In this document: positions 53,812-61,994 of the stretch, one piece after another | Layout of the letters: every line of letters starts with the position of its first letter | How positions within the stretch are numbered: the stretch's first letter is position 1 | Assembly: GCA_022821645.1 (NCBI GenBank) | Contig: JAJEDE010000007.1 | Coordinates: 18,317-82,316, forward strand | Reading direction: 5' to 3' | DNA from: Chloroflexota bacterium | GTDB lineage: Bacteria > Chloroflexota > UBA11872 | Length of the DNA: 64,000 nucleotides | Translations under genes and position numbers: made by a program | Notes under the pieces: model-generated | Seen by the model: only the letters and a program-made list of their open reading frames with translations | Told to the model about the DNA's origin: nothing | Database searches by the model: none

Positions 53812-54533
53812 GGGTGCTAGACCGCCGTAGGGGATTGGGTGTCGCCGGCTGCCGGGGCGTTCATGCAGGCAAGGATAAGAGCTTTGGTGCGGTGGTTGAT
53901 GGCTGGTTGGGGAGTGGCTGGTGACGAGGGTGGGTGTTGGGGCCCGGCTGAAGACGCCGGGATGACGTTCTGTTGGTGAGGTCGGAGGGTGGACCGGGGC
54001 TGGGGATGGCGGGGGCAGGCAGTGATGGCAATGTCAGCAAGGCAATCAGTGCAGGCGTTGCTGGCAGTGCAGGCAAAGCAGGCAGGGATGTGGTTCGACT
54101 CGGGTCCTTCCCCCATTGAGACCTTTGCGGAACCTGTCGTTGGTTGCTCGGAAGACCCCTCACCCCAACCCTCTCCCCCAGGAAAGACCTTTGCGCAATC
54201 CTGGGGTGGTTGCCCGGAAGACCCTCACCCCAACCCTCTCCCACTGGGAGAGGGAGCAAGAGCCGTCCCTCTCGCGAGGGCGCGGGGCGTTTTGCAAAGG
54301 TCTCCCAGGAGAGGGATTAAGAGCGGCCGCAATACGAGAGCCAGGGGCGTTGTGCAATGGTCTCTCGGGACGGGGGGCGACGGCTACAATCGGGGCAGAA
54401 TCAAAGGGGCGGCCCCGGTGCGTGCAGCGGGGACGGATGAGATTGGGTCGGCTGGTGAGCCGATACAGCAAAGGGGCGCCCACGTGCGAGAACAGGTCCA
54501 GAGCAGAACCGGCACAGGCTCTCGGGGAAACCG
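53812..54533. other. 722-bp repeat-rich intergenic region
   Basis: No gene is supported. It holds the second copy of the near-palindromic unit (54002-54092), a 66-bp tandem duplication starting at 54119 and 54185, and CCTCTCCC/GGGAGAGG palindromic repeats near 54169-54255. An inverted copy of the AGACCTTTGC motif lies near 54291-54303. Confidence 0.8.
54119..54250. repeat. 66-bp imperfect tandem duplication with palindromic CCCTCTCC repeat
   Basis: Copies start with AGACCTTTGCG at 54119 and 54185 and end with CCTCACCCCAACCCTCTCCC. The second continues into ACTGGGAGAGGG, forming a hairpin. The same CCCTCTCCC-GGGAGAGGG family is inserted within hsdM at 62335-62357. Confidence 0.75.
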
Positions 54534-54797
54534 ATGACGGCCGATTTGTCCGCGCTCGATATCGAGCGACGCTTGACGGCGATTGAGTCCACGCTGCCGA
54601 CGTTTGCGACGAAAGCGGACATTCACTCGCTGCGAGCCGAGTTGAAGGCTGAGTTTGGCGAGTTGAAGGCCGAACTGCACGCGCGGGAGGCGCGGCTGAT
54701 CAAGTGGATTGCCGGGCTGATGGTGGCCGGGGTGGCGGCCGCGGCGGGGGTGGCGATTGCGGTGAACCAGGTTCTGGCGACCGGCGTGGGGGGCTGA
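54534..54797 (+). CDS. small coiled-coil membrane protein, 87 aa
   Basis: The product has a helical, charged N-terminal half with heptads (ATKADIHSLRAELKAEFGELKAELHARE) and one C-terminal membrane helix (WIAGLMVAGVAAAAGVAIAV). Similar short coiled-coil plus membrane proteins are common near mobile or defence genes and have no set function. GGGGAAA lies 4 bp before the ATG. It is the only rightward gene in the island. Confidence 0.72.
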   Translation: MTADLSALDIERRLTAIESTLPTFATKADIHSLRAELKAEFGELKAELHAREARLIKWIAGLMVAGVAAAAGVAIAVNQVLATGVGG

Positions 54798-54847
54798 TCG
54801 AGGTTCGCGCAGGACGCGACGTGGGCTGACCACTGCGCCGCGGGGTG

Positions 54848-54925
54848 CCGGGGATGGCGGGTGGTGGGAATGACGTCAGTGCCGGCAATGCAAGCAGTGC
54901 GTGCGTTGCTGGCAGGGATGGGGGA
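54848..54925. repeat. third copy of the near-palindromic intergenic unit
   Basis: It begins GGGGATGGCGG, then holds GGCAATGCAAGCAGTGC and GCGTTGCTGGCA, matching the units at 52985-53069 and 54002-54092. It lies between the small membrane protein gene and the end of hsdR. Confidence 0.65.
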
Positions 54926-54935
54926 GTGGCGGTGG

Positions 54936-57900
54936 TTAGAGGGTGGCCCAGGTTTGGGAGAGGGCTTCGGCTTGTTCGAGGACGGTGCGGGTGGCTTTTT
55001 CCTGCTTGTCGGGCGGGTAGCCGTGTTTGCGGAGGATGCGGCGGACAAGGCGGCGGAGGTGGGCGCGGACGTTTTCGCGGAGGGTCCAGTCGATGGTGAC
55101 GTTGTTGCGGACGGTGTCCACAAGCTCACGGGCGATGTCGCGTAGGGTTTCGTCACCGAGTACCTGGACGGCGCTGTCGTTAGTTTCCAGGGCGTCGTAG
55201 AAGGCGAGTTCGTCCTCGGAGAGTCCCAGTTGCTCGCCGCGGGCGTTGGCTTCGCGCATTTCGCGGGCGAGCGCGATCAGTTCCTCGATTACCTGGGCGG
55301 CTTCGATGGCGCGATTCTGGTAGCGGCGGAGGGTCTGTTCCAGCATCTCTGCGAAGGAGCGGGCCTGGACGACGTTCTTGCGCCGCCTAGTCGAGACCTC
55401 GCCCTTGAGGAGTTTTTCCAGAAGCTCCACGGCCAGGTTGCGGTGAGGCATACCGCGCACCTCGGCGAGGAAGTCCTCGGATAGGACCGAGATGTCCGGT
55501 TTCTCGAGGCCCGCGGCGGCGAAGATGTCCATGACGCCTTCGGAGGCCACGGCCTGCGAGATGATCTGGCGAACGGCAAAGTCCAGATCTTCCTCGGGGC
55601 GAGTCTCGGATTCCGCTCGCTTGGACAAGGCCGCACGGACCGCCTGGAAGAATCCCACGTCGTCCCGGATCCGAACGGCCTCGTCGTGGGGCACCGAGAG
55701 CGCGAAGGCCTGCGAGAGTTCGCGCACGGCGTCAAGGCAGCGCTGTTTGCCGTCCTCCTTGGCCAGGATGTGCTGCTGGGCGGCGGGAAGCAGGTTCATC
55801 TTCTCGGTTGCCCCACCCGTAACCCACGCCGACCAGTCAAAGCCGTGGAAGAGGCCGCGGCAGATGTCGTACTTCTCAAGCATCACCGCGACCGCCTTCT
55901 CCTGGTCCAGCGCGGTCTCACCCTCGCCGCCGCTTTCGGTGTAGGTGGCGAGGGCCTTTTTCAAGTCCTGCGCCAGGCCCAGGTAGTCCACGATCAGGCC
56001 GCCGGGCTTGTCCTTGAATACGCGGTTCACGCGGGCGATTGCCTGCATGAGGCCGTGGCCGCGCATGGGCTTGTCGACGTACATGGTGTGGAGGCTGGGG
56101 GCGTCGAAGCCGGTGAGCCACATGTCGCGTACCAGGACGACTTGCAGCGGATCGTTCGGGTCGCGGAAGCGCTTGGCCAGCGCCTCGCGGCGCGGCTTGT
56201 TGCGGATGTGGGGTTGCCAATCGACGGGGTCGGAGGCGGCACCGGTCATTACGACCTTGATGCGACCGTTGGCGTCATCGTCGTCGTGCCAGTCGGGGCG
56301 CAGACGCACGAGTTCGCGGTAGAGGTCGATGCAGATGCGGCGGCTCATGCAGACGACCATGGCCTTGCCGTCGATGACCTCCAGCCGCTGCTCGAAGTGG
56401 GTCACGATGTCCTCGGCGATCTGTCTCACGCGCTTCTCAGAGCCGACCACAGCTTCCAGCTGCGCCCACTTCGTCTTGAGCTTCTCCTTGCGCTCTATCT
56501 CCTCGCCCTCGGTGGCTTCCTCGAAATCGGGGTCGATACGCGGCTTCTCACGCTCGTCCAGGGTCAGCTTTGCCAGACGACCCTCGTAGTAGATCGGCAC
56601 CGTGGCGCGGTCCTGAACGGAGCGCTGGATGTCGTAGATGCTGATGTAGTCGCCGAAGACGGCGCGGGTATTGGCGTCCTGCAGCTCAATGGGGGTTCCG
56701 GTGAAGCCGACGAAGGATGCGTTGGGCAGGGCGTCGCGCATGTGGCGGGCGAAGCCGTCGATGAAGTCGTACTGGCTGCGGTGGGCCTCGTCGGCGATGA
56801 CGACGATGTTGCGGCGGCGGGACAGCGTGGGGTGGGTGTCGCCCTTTTCCTCGGGGTAGAACTTCTGGATGGTGGTGAAGACCACGCCGCCGGCGTTCAC
56901 CGAGAGCAATTGGCGCAGGTCGGCGCGGTCGCGGGCCTGCACGGGGGGCTGGCGTAGGAGGTCCTGGCAGCGGGCGAAGACACCGAACAGCTGGTCATCC
57001 AGGTCATTGCGGTCGGTGAGCACCACGATTGTGGGGTTCTCCATCGCCGGCTCGCGGACGATGGCGCCGGCGTAGAAAGCCATGGTGAGGCTCTTGCCGG
57101 CGCCCTGGGTGTGCCAGACGACGCCAATGCGCGAGTCGCCGACCTCGCCGCCAGGCCTTCGACCAGCCTCGTAGCGTCCGGATTCCAAAGCGGGCCCCTG
57201 CAGATATGCCGCGCGAAGCGTCTCGTCGACAGCTACTCGAACGGCGTGGAACTGGTGGTAGCCCGCCATCTTCTTGGCGAGGGCGCCGCCGTCGTCCTCG
57301 AACACGATGAAGTCACGGAGCAGGGCGAGGAAGCGGCGCGGCTGGAAGACGCCTTCAAGCAGGACCTGTAGCTCGGTCATCTGAGGATCGGCCAGCGCCT
57401 CGCCGGTGACAGTGCGCCAGGGCTTGAACCACTCCCAGCCGGCGGTGAGGGTGCCGAGGCGGGCATCGATTCCGTCCGAGACCACCAGCGCCTCGTTCAT
57501 GGCGAACAGGGTGGGAAGCTCGGCCTTGTAGGTCTGGAGTTGGTTCCAGGCTGTGCGGATAGTGGCGTCCTCGTCGGCAGGGTTCTTGAGCTCCATCAGG
57601 CCGAGGGGCAGGCCATTGACGAATAGCACGATGTCTGGCCGACGGGTGTCCTGGTTTTCGGAGACTGTGAACTGGTTGACGGCGAGCCAGTCGTTATTGG
57701 CGGTGTTGTCGAAGTCGATGACCCGAACTTGGTCCCCACGCACTCTGCCCTCAGCGTCGCGATATTCAACCTCGATGCCGTTCACGAGCATGCGGTGGAA
57801 GGCGCGGTTGCGCGATTCCACAGTCGAGCCCTCGGACCGCGTCACCTTGCGAAAAGCGTCGTCAAGAGCGTCGGGAGGCAGGCCGGGATTCAGCGCCGCT

Positions 57901-58064
57901 AGGGCGTTATGCACCCTCCGCACCAGCACAACCTCGCCGTAGTTGTCACGCTCGGCGTTCCGCGTGTCAGGGGCGATGTCCTGTCCGTGGGATGTCTCCC
58001 ACCCAAGACCATTCAGCCAAGCAAGACTCGCAGCCTCTGCGACAGCCTCGGTTATGCCGGTCAA
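54936..58064 (-). CDS. hsdR: type I restriction enzyme R subunit, 1042 aa
   Basis: HsdR is the ATP-driven translocase and nuclease of a type I restriction system. The PD-(D/E)xK nuclease site is Asp144 and Glu158-Leu-Lys160 ([14 protein letters not shown]). The SF2 motor follows: Walker A TQGAGKS at about 319-325, DEAH at 425-428, then [11 protein letters not shown]. The second motor domain contains [16 protein letters not shown] and [23 protein letters not shown]. The C-terminal 200 residues are helical and bind the MTase. The probable start is TTG 58064. It is the last gene of the island operon. Confidence 0.96.
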   Translation of the reverse strand: MTGITEAVAEAASLAWLNGLGWETSHGQDIAPDTRNAERDNYGEVVLVRRVHNALAALNPGLPPDALDDAFRKVTRSEGSTVESRNRAFHRMLVNGIEVEYRDAEGRVRGDQVRVIDFDNTANNDWLAVNQFTVSENQDTRRPDIVLFVNGLPLGLMELKNPADEDATIRTAWNQLQTYKAELPTLFAMNEALVVSDGIDARLGTLTAGWEWFKPWRTVTGEALADPQMTELQVLLEGVFQPRRFLALLRDFIVFEDDGGALAKKMAGYHQFHAVRVAVDETLRAAYLQGPALESGRYEAGRRPGGEVGDSRIGVVWHTQGAGKSLTMAFYAGAIVREPAMENPTIVVLTDRNDLDDQLFGVFARCQDLLRQPPVQARDRADLRQLLSVNAGGVVFTTIQKFYPEEKGDTHPTLSRRRNIVVIADEAHRSQYDFIDGFARHMRDALPNASFVGFTGTPIELQDANTRAVFGDYISIYDIQRSVQDRATVPIYYEGRLAKLTLDEREKPRIDPDFEEATEGEEIERKEKLKTKWAQLEAVVGSEKRVRQIAEDIVTHFEQRLEVIDGKAMVVCMSRRICIDLYRELVRLRPDWHDDDDANGRIKVVMTGAASDPVDWQPHIRNKPRREALAKRFRDPNDPLQVVLVRDMWLTGFDAPSLHTMYVDKPMRGHGLMQAIARVNRVFKDKPGGLIVDYLGLAQDLKKALATYTESGGEGETALDQEKAVAVMLEKYDICRGLFHGFDWSAWVTGGATEKMNLLPAAQQHILAKEDGKQRCLDAVRELSQAFALSVPHDEAVRIRDDVGFFQAVRAALSKRAESETRPEEDLDFAVRQIISQAVASEGVMDIFAAAGLEKPDISVLSEDFLAEVRGMPHRNLAVELLEKLLKGEVSTRRRKNVVQARSFAEMLEQTLRRYQNRAIEAAQVIEELIALAREMREANARGEQLGLSEDELAFYDALETNDSAVQVLGDETLRDIARELVDTVRNNVTIDWTLRENVRAHLRRLVRRILRKHGYPPDKQEKATRTVLEQAEALSQTWATL

Positions 58065-58140
58065 TCGCGATGCCTAGCGACCGACAAGGACATGGTCCAC
58101 ATTAGCGGCAAACCATCACGGAACCTCGGGACTCTCAGCA

Positions 58141-58965
58141 TTACCGCTCACCTGCGACATCGGCCAATGCCGCCTTGAGCACTTGAAAACAGACCTTGGC
58201 GGTATGCTCGTCGGGGGTGAAACCTGAAACCATCTGTTGATATGGGTGGATATAGTTTCGGAAGTCCCGCAGCCCGTGACTAAACGTATGTACATCCGCC
58301 TTCAACAGCCCGATATCGTGGGCCACATTTATAAATTCTGACAAAGTCCATTCGTGGAACCGCTTGACCTTGCCATTCTCTTTCGGGCTTGCACCTGAAC
58401 GATTGAATTGCTCCGGTTCGCTCTGTGCTGCGCCAAGAAGTACGGCTTCCAGAACGCTTCCGCATTGGAATATGACAGATAGGTGCGCCCCCACAGACTG
58501 GCAGGCTTGTACTTCCTTGAGTCGATCTTCGATAATTTTCGCTACGGCAAAATCCACTGGCAGATTTTGGACATCTGGTATATCAACATCCTGATTCAGA
58601 AAGACTGCATTCGCTACAAACGGTGGTCCGGGGACTGTTCCGGCAATCCGGGTGATGATCACTCGGCACCTTTTGAGCACGGCTGAATCCATCTCACGAC
58701 CAGCAGAATTACAGATCGCCTCATAGACATCAAGCATATCGGACAAAACGCGACTTACTATGGCGTCGGACTCTCGGTCCCAGAATGCGCGCATCTTATT
58801 AGCCTTGGACGTGCCATAGATTTCATACTTCGCACTGTGGATGTCGACGTTATAGTCGTCAAAGAACTGACCGAAGCTCGGATTCGAGAAATTTAGAACG
58901 TAGCCACCTCCCATGTCGAATACGTTCTCGAAAAATATCTTTTCTGCCGCAGTAAGACTGCTCAT
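58141..58965 (-). CDS. AbiJ-like N-terminal plus HEPN-like C-terminal protein, 274 aa
   Basis: The N-terminal 80 residues (GGGYVLNFSNPSFGQFFDDY, VDIHSAKYEIYGTSKANKMR) resemble AbiJ-type abortive-infection N-terminal domains. The C-terminal half (HLSVIFQCGSVLEAVLLG ... GLRDFRNYIHPYQQM) looks like a HEPN domain with Arg233-x6-His240, the pattern of HEPN ribonucleases. The start ATG overlaps the hsdS stop as ATGA, so it is coupled to the specificity subunit. It is visibly more AT-rich than its neighbours. A role as an RNase that acts when restriction fails is inferred. The domain names come from recall and need a profile search. Confidence 0.72.
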   Translation of the reverse strand: MSSLTAAEKIFFENVFDMGGGYVLNFSNPSFGQFFDDYNVDIHSAKYEIYGTSKANKMRAFWDRESDAIVSRVLSDMLDVYEAICNSAGREMDSAVLKRCRVIITRIAGTVPGPPFVANAVFLNQDVDIPDVQNLPVDFAVAKIIEDRLKEVQACQSVGAHLSVIFQCGSVLEAVLLGAAQSEPEQFNRSGASPKENGKVKRFHEWTLSEFINVAHDIGLLKADVHTFSHGLRDFRNYIHPYQQMVSGFTPDEHTAKVCFQVLKAALADVAGER

Positions 58966-60602
58966 CCGATCGATCCCACTTGTGTCTCTCCTGACAGCAA
59001 CCAAGGCAACAGGCAATCCCTAATCAGGCGAAGGGATTGTGACTGCCGGCGCCCTATGTCGATCTTGTCGAACAGGTCGGCTGTCAATTCACTGAATCGG
59101 TCTAACGCATACCCGGTAGGCGTTACAGCCCTTTGTGATTTGAGATCTCCCTGAGTCAGCAAGGGCTGCGTTGAGCCTCTGTTTAGCGAACCGAAGTCAA
59201 TCGTACTTATGTGAAGAAACAGAAAGTTGAAGAGCTCGGCGGAATTGGCTCTCATTATGAGTGTGTTGTCAGAGGGCCAGCATGGAGTGGTTATTCTGAA
59301 TACTGATCCAAGAGTACCGACTCTGCCAGTTAGCACGATCGGAAAGTCTACAAGCGCTTCAGCAACAAAACCCATTGGCCCGTTGCCACCCCAGAGCGGT
59401 GTCTGCATTTCGCCATCGGCCACAGAAACACGGCGAGCAGGTCGCTTGCCACTTGATATGTCTGCCATATCCCCCAACGCCTTCGGCTCCCACCCCTCTG
59501 GAATCTCCCCAAGTTCCGACGGCACCAAGCGGTCAGGGAAGAGGTCGACCATCTGCGGGTCTATGGCGTCCAGGTAGGAGCGGGCGCGTTGGATCGTCCA
59601 TCGTTCGGCGGATGAGGCACTGCTCATGGTGAGGTCGGCGTCAGATGTGGCGTCATGCCGGAGGGCCGCCTTGGCGCGGACGGGGTCGAAGTTGACGAAC
59701 CAGGATTTGAAGAGGGCGCGGGCCATTTCTTCGAGCGTCTGGTTCATGCGGCGGTTCAGCTCGATCTTGTCATCCAGGGTGCCGAGGATGTGGGCGATGG
59801 CGCGTTGTTCGGCAAGAGGTGGAAGCTGAAAGGGCAGACTCTTAAGCGCGGAGAGCGTGAGATATGGAAGCGCAGTTCCGGCAGCAACTTCACCGAAGTC
59901 GATACTGTGCATGCCATAATACAGAAATTTGGAATCAACGATATCACCTTTTGGGATAGCACCCATCATGTTGTTATCGACAATAGTTGGACGAACCAGC
60001 ATGCGTAGTCGATTCTGTCTGAGGGCCTCGCCAATCTTCGCGAAAACTGTAGCTCCAGATGGAAGCGGTCTTGCCCTAATTTCTTGGGCAGTGGCTTGAC
60101 TAACCCAATTGTTTGAATCTAGAATTCGAATAATGTTTGACTCGAGATTCATGTCGCTGACTTTTATGAACGGAAAGTCTCCTGAAGACTGCCCCTGGTA
60201 TTTCAATTTGAAGACGGATCCTGAGCGAAATTCACAGACGTCTTCTAGTAGCACCTCGCGCCAGATACTGGGCTGGTCGGCGTCTTGAGAGGCGTTGCTC
60301 ATTTGCAAAACGACATAGTCCTGCTCAATTACCTCTCGGAAGTTGTCCGATATGGAGTGCCAGTCGAGTACGTCTACCCGCATAGGCAGGATCGACTCCT
60401 CGAAGGCTTCGTTCAATCGGCTAAGCGTCCTCAAGTCCAACGGGCCCTTACCGACGATGGCCAGGTCTAGATCAGACGGGTCCCTGGAGGTCCACGTCAC
60501 GCGGGAACCGAACGCCCGCACCTCGCACTCCGGCACGTGTTCGGCGAGGATGCGTTCGACTGTGGCGCGGTGGGCGGGGCTGAGGTCGACCGAGCCGGTC
60601 AT
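58962..60602 (-). CDS. hsdS: HsdS specificity subunit with N-terminal MNT nucleotidyltransferase domain, 546 aa
   Basis: Residues 1-100 form an MNT domain: Gly32-Ser33 in RAFGSRV, Asp44-x-Asp46 in DPSDLDLAIVG, and a third carboxylate Asp78 in RVDVLDW. From about residue 112 a normal HsdS follows. TRD1 (about 114-260) leads to the conserved helix block LPPLAEQRAIAHILGTLDDKIELNRR at about 260-285. A spacer and TRD2 (about 370-510) end with LIRDCLLPWLLSGE. The start ATG overlaps the stop of the HEPN gene as ATGA. The frame shows no stop or shift between the domains, so this is a real fusion in the sequence given. Both TRD segments are locally AT-rich. Confidence 0.9.
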   Translation of the reverse strand: MTGSVDLSPAHRATVERILAEHVPECEVRAFGSRVTWTSRDPSDLDLAIVGKGPLDLRTLSRLNEAFEESILPMRVDVLDWHSISDNFREVIEQDYVVLQMSNASQDADQPSIWREVLLEDVCEFRSGSVFKLKYQGQSSGDFPFIKVSDMNLESNIIRILDSNNWVSQATAQEIRARPLPSGATVFAKIGEALRQNRLRMLVRPTIVDNNMMGAIPKGDIVDSKFLYYGMHSIDFGEVAAGTALPYLTLSALKSLPFQLPPLAEQRAIAHILGTLDDKIELNRRMNQTLEEMARALFKSWFVNFDPVRAKAALRHDATSDADLTMSSASSAERWTIQRARSYLDAIDPQMVDLFPDRLVPSELGEIPEGWEPKALGDMADISSGKRPARRVSVADGEMQTPLWGGNGPMGFVAEALVDFPIVLTGRVGTLGSVFRITTPCWPSDNTLIMRANSAELFNFLFLHISTIDFGSLNRGSTQPLLTQGDLKSQRAVTPTGYALDRFSELTADLFDKIDIGRRQSQSLRLIRDCLLPWLLSGETQVGSIG

Positions 60603-61018
60603 TCCCACGGTTCTCCGGTCATGGCGCTGTAGAGATCGACGGCGTCGACGATGAACTCGGGCATAAGCGCAATGGCGTTGGCCGCCTTTTCTCCGTCGTA
60701 GTCGTGCGTGGTGTCGATGCGCGCTTGCACGTAACGCCTCCACTGGTCGACGCCTGCCGCCAGCAAGCGGTTTTCATCGGCTACCCGGAAGATCTGCACG
60801 GGGCTGGTCGGGGCTTCGACGATGCCAAGCGCTTCAACGAGATGACGCCTGAGAACCTTCCACAGGGCGTCATAGCAGGTCTCGAACCGCTGGATCACCG
60901 ACTCGGCCATGCCTTCCTGCACGAACAACGGATAGGCCGACGTGCGATGCAGCAGGTTGTCGTGCTGCGTTTCCAGATTCTTCAGCGACCGCTTGAAGTT
61001 GCCGTAATCTATGGCCAC
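60599..61018 (-). CDS. HepT/HI0074-type HEPN protein, 139 aa
   Basis: This is a HEPN protein of the nucleotidyltransferase-substrate-binding (HI0074) type. GNFKRSLKNLETQ begins helix 1, RFETCYDALWKVLRRHL is the family's FE-x-x-W-K block, and residues 100-107 read RIDTTHDY, exactly the RX4HXY motif of HepT toxins. In characterised pairs Arg and His are catalytic, and the Tyr (here Tyr107) is AMPylated by MntA. The partner nucleotidyltransferase is fused to HsdS directly downstream. GTG 61018 is the start. Confidence 0.9.
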   Translation of the reverse strand: MAIDYGNFKRSLKNLETQHDNLLHRTSAYPLFVQEGMAESVIQRFETCYDALWKVLRRHLVEALGIVEAPTSPVQIFRVADENRLLAAGVDQWRRYVQARIDTTHDYDGEKAANAIALMPEFIVDAVDLYSAMTGEPWE

Positions 61019-61043
61019 GTTGCCGCGACGCTCCCGTTGCCGG

Positions 61044-61289
61044 TCAATTCGAGACTCGCTTCAGAGCCAGCGCTTTGGCCACTTTGCCATCGATAGGCGC
61101 ACTGCCGGTCAAGACGTGCAGGTCTCCGTGCATCCCCTCCCACCGGTGCTTCCCAGTGTTCAAGGCTATATCCACCACGGAGAGTTGCTCTGGCGACAGG
61201 TCGTCGTAGCCCTCTTCATAGCCATTGACGACCACGCGCAGGTCGGGCGGGAAACGTTCCAATTGGTGGATCAGCTCATTGACGGTCAT
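61044..61289 (-). CDS. small protein of unknown function, 81 aa
   Basis: The protein begins TVNELIHQLERFPPDLRVVVNGYEEGYDDLSP and then has a beta-like C-terminal part with GDLHVLTGS. The pattern 'helix, FPPDL, VVV-GYE-G-DD' is one I associate with small proteins found next to type I restriction genes, but no function is known to me. It lies between mazF (75 bp) and the HEPN gene (25 bp) on the same strand. A GGAGGTGAG ribosome site lies just upstream of the ATG. Confidence 0.7.
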   Translation of the reverse strand: MTVNELIHQLERFPPDLRVVVNGYEEGYDDLSPEQLSVVDIALNTGKHRWEGMHGDLHVLTGSAPIDGKVAKALALKRVSN

Positions 61290-61364
61290 ACGCTCACCTC
61301 CAATGAACGTGATCTTGCCGAATCCGAGAGTGCCGTTTGAGCGGTCATGGCGGTGTCCTGGCCG

Positions 61365-61697
61365 TTATTCGGCGTACATCTCGGCGATGATGCGGCGGAG
61401 TTGGGACGCAGCATCGGCGGGGAGGCGGTCGATGCGATGCCGAAGGCGCTGCTTGCTGATGGTGCGAATCTGGTCCACGGCGATCTCGGCGTCCTGTCCC
61501 GCGCAGCGCACCTGGAGACGACCGCGCCAGCGGGGGTGCAGGCTGGTGGTGAGCGGGCAGATGACCACGGTGTCGAGAAACCGGTTCATGGCATCGCGGC
61601 TGACCACCACGACCGGTCGGACCTTGCGAATCTCGCTACCCAAGGTGGGGTTGAGATCGGCGATGTAGATTCCGTAGCGGCGGGGGAAGTCCGCCAT
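61365..61697 (-). CDS. mazF: MazF/PemK-type toxin endoribonuclease, 110 aa
   Basis: This is a MazF/PemK-fold mRNA interferase. YGIYIADLNPTLGSEIRKVRPVVVVSRDAMN is the conserved N-terminal loop and strand with the active-site Arg, and TVVICPLTTSL and IAVDQIRTISKQRL are the next conserved blocks, the latter holding the catalytic Thr/Ser region. Its ATG overlaps the antitoxin stop as TAATG, the usual coupling of this toxin to MazE. Confidence 0.93.
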   Translation of the reverse strand: MADFPRRYGIYIADLNPTLGSEIRKVRPVVVVSRDAMNRFLDTVVICPLTTSLHPRWRGRLQVRCAGQDAEIAVDQIRTISKQRLRHRIDRLPADAASQLRRIIAEMYAE

Positions 61698-61951
61698 TAC
61701 TCCAGGCCGTCAGCCAGGGCGACGTCGAAATCGCTCCAATCCTCCGATTCGGCGGCCATGGCGCGGGAGGTTTCCTCCCACGAGAGACGGTGCGTCTCTT
61801 TGCCGCGCAAGGCGATGCCTTCGTCGAACTCTTCCAACACCAGCCGATCGCCCCAGCCGTATTTGTCCAAGAGTTCCTTGGGGAGCCGGATGCCCCTGGA
61901 GTTGCCGATGGCGATCAGCTTCACCTCCCTGGTGCGAGGCGATTGGGTCAT
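61697..61951 (-). CDS. mazE: AbrB/MazE-type antitoxin, 84 aa
   Basis: This is a SpoVT-AbrB swapped-hairpin DNA-binding protein with the pattern KLIAIGNSRGIRLPKELLDKY. The C-terminal 35 residues (ETHRLSWEETSRAMAAESEDWSDFD) are acidic and should wrap around and inhibit MazF. It lies 43 bp downstream of hsdM. The pair is nested within the restriction operon, which would make the operon addictive. Confidence 0.92.
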   Translation of the reverse strand: MTQSPRTREVKLIAIGNSRGIRLPKELLDKYGWGDRLVLEEFDEGIALRGKETHRLSWEETSRAMAAESEDWSDFDVALADGLE

Positions 61952-61994
61952 GCCTTGCTCCTCGGTGCGTTCGCACGCGCTGTAATTATAGTAA

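Noticed and set aside
55686..56957. A 423-codon rightward open frame antisense to hsdR
   Set aside because: It is a shadow of the GC-rich hsdR coding strand. Its composition is Val/Gly/Ala/Asp-heavy with no family motif, while hsdR has all expected motifs.
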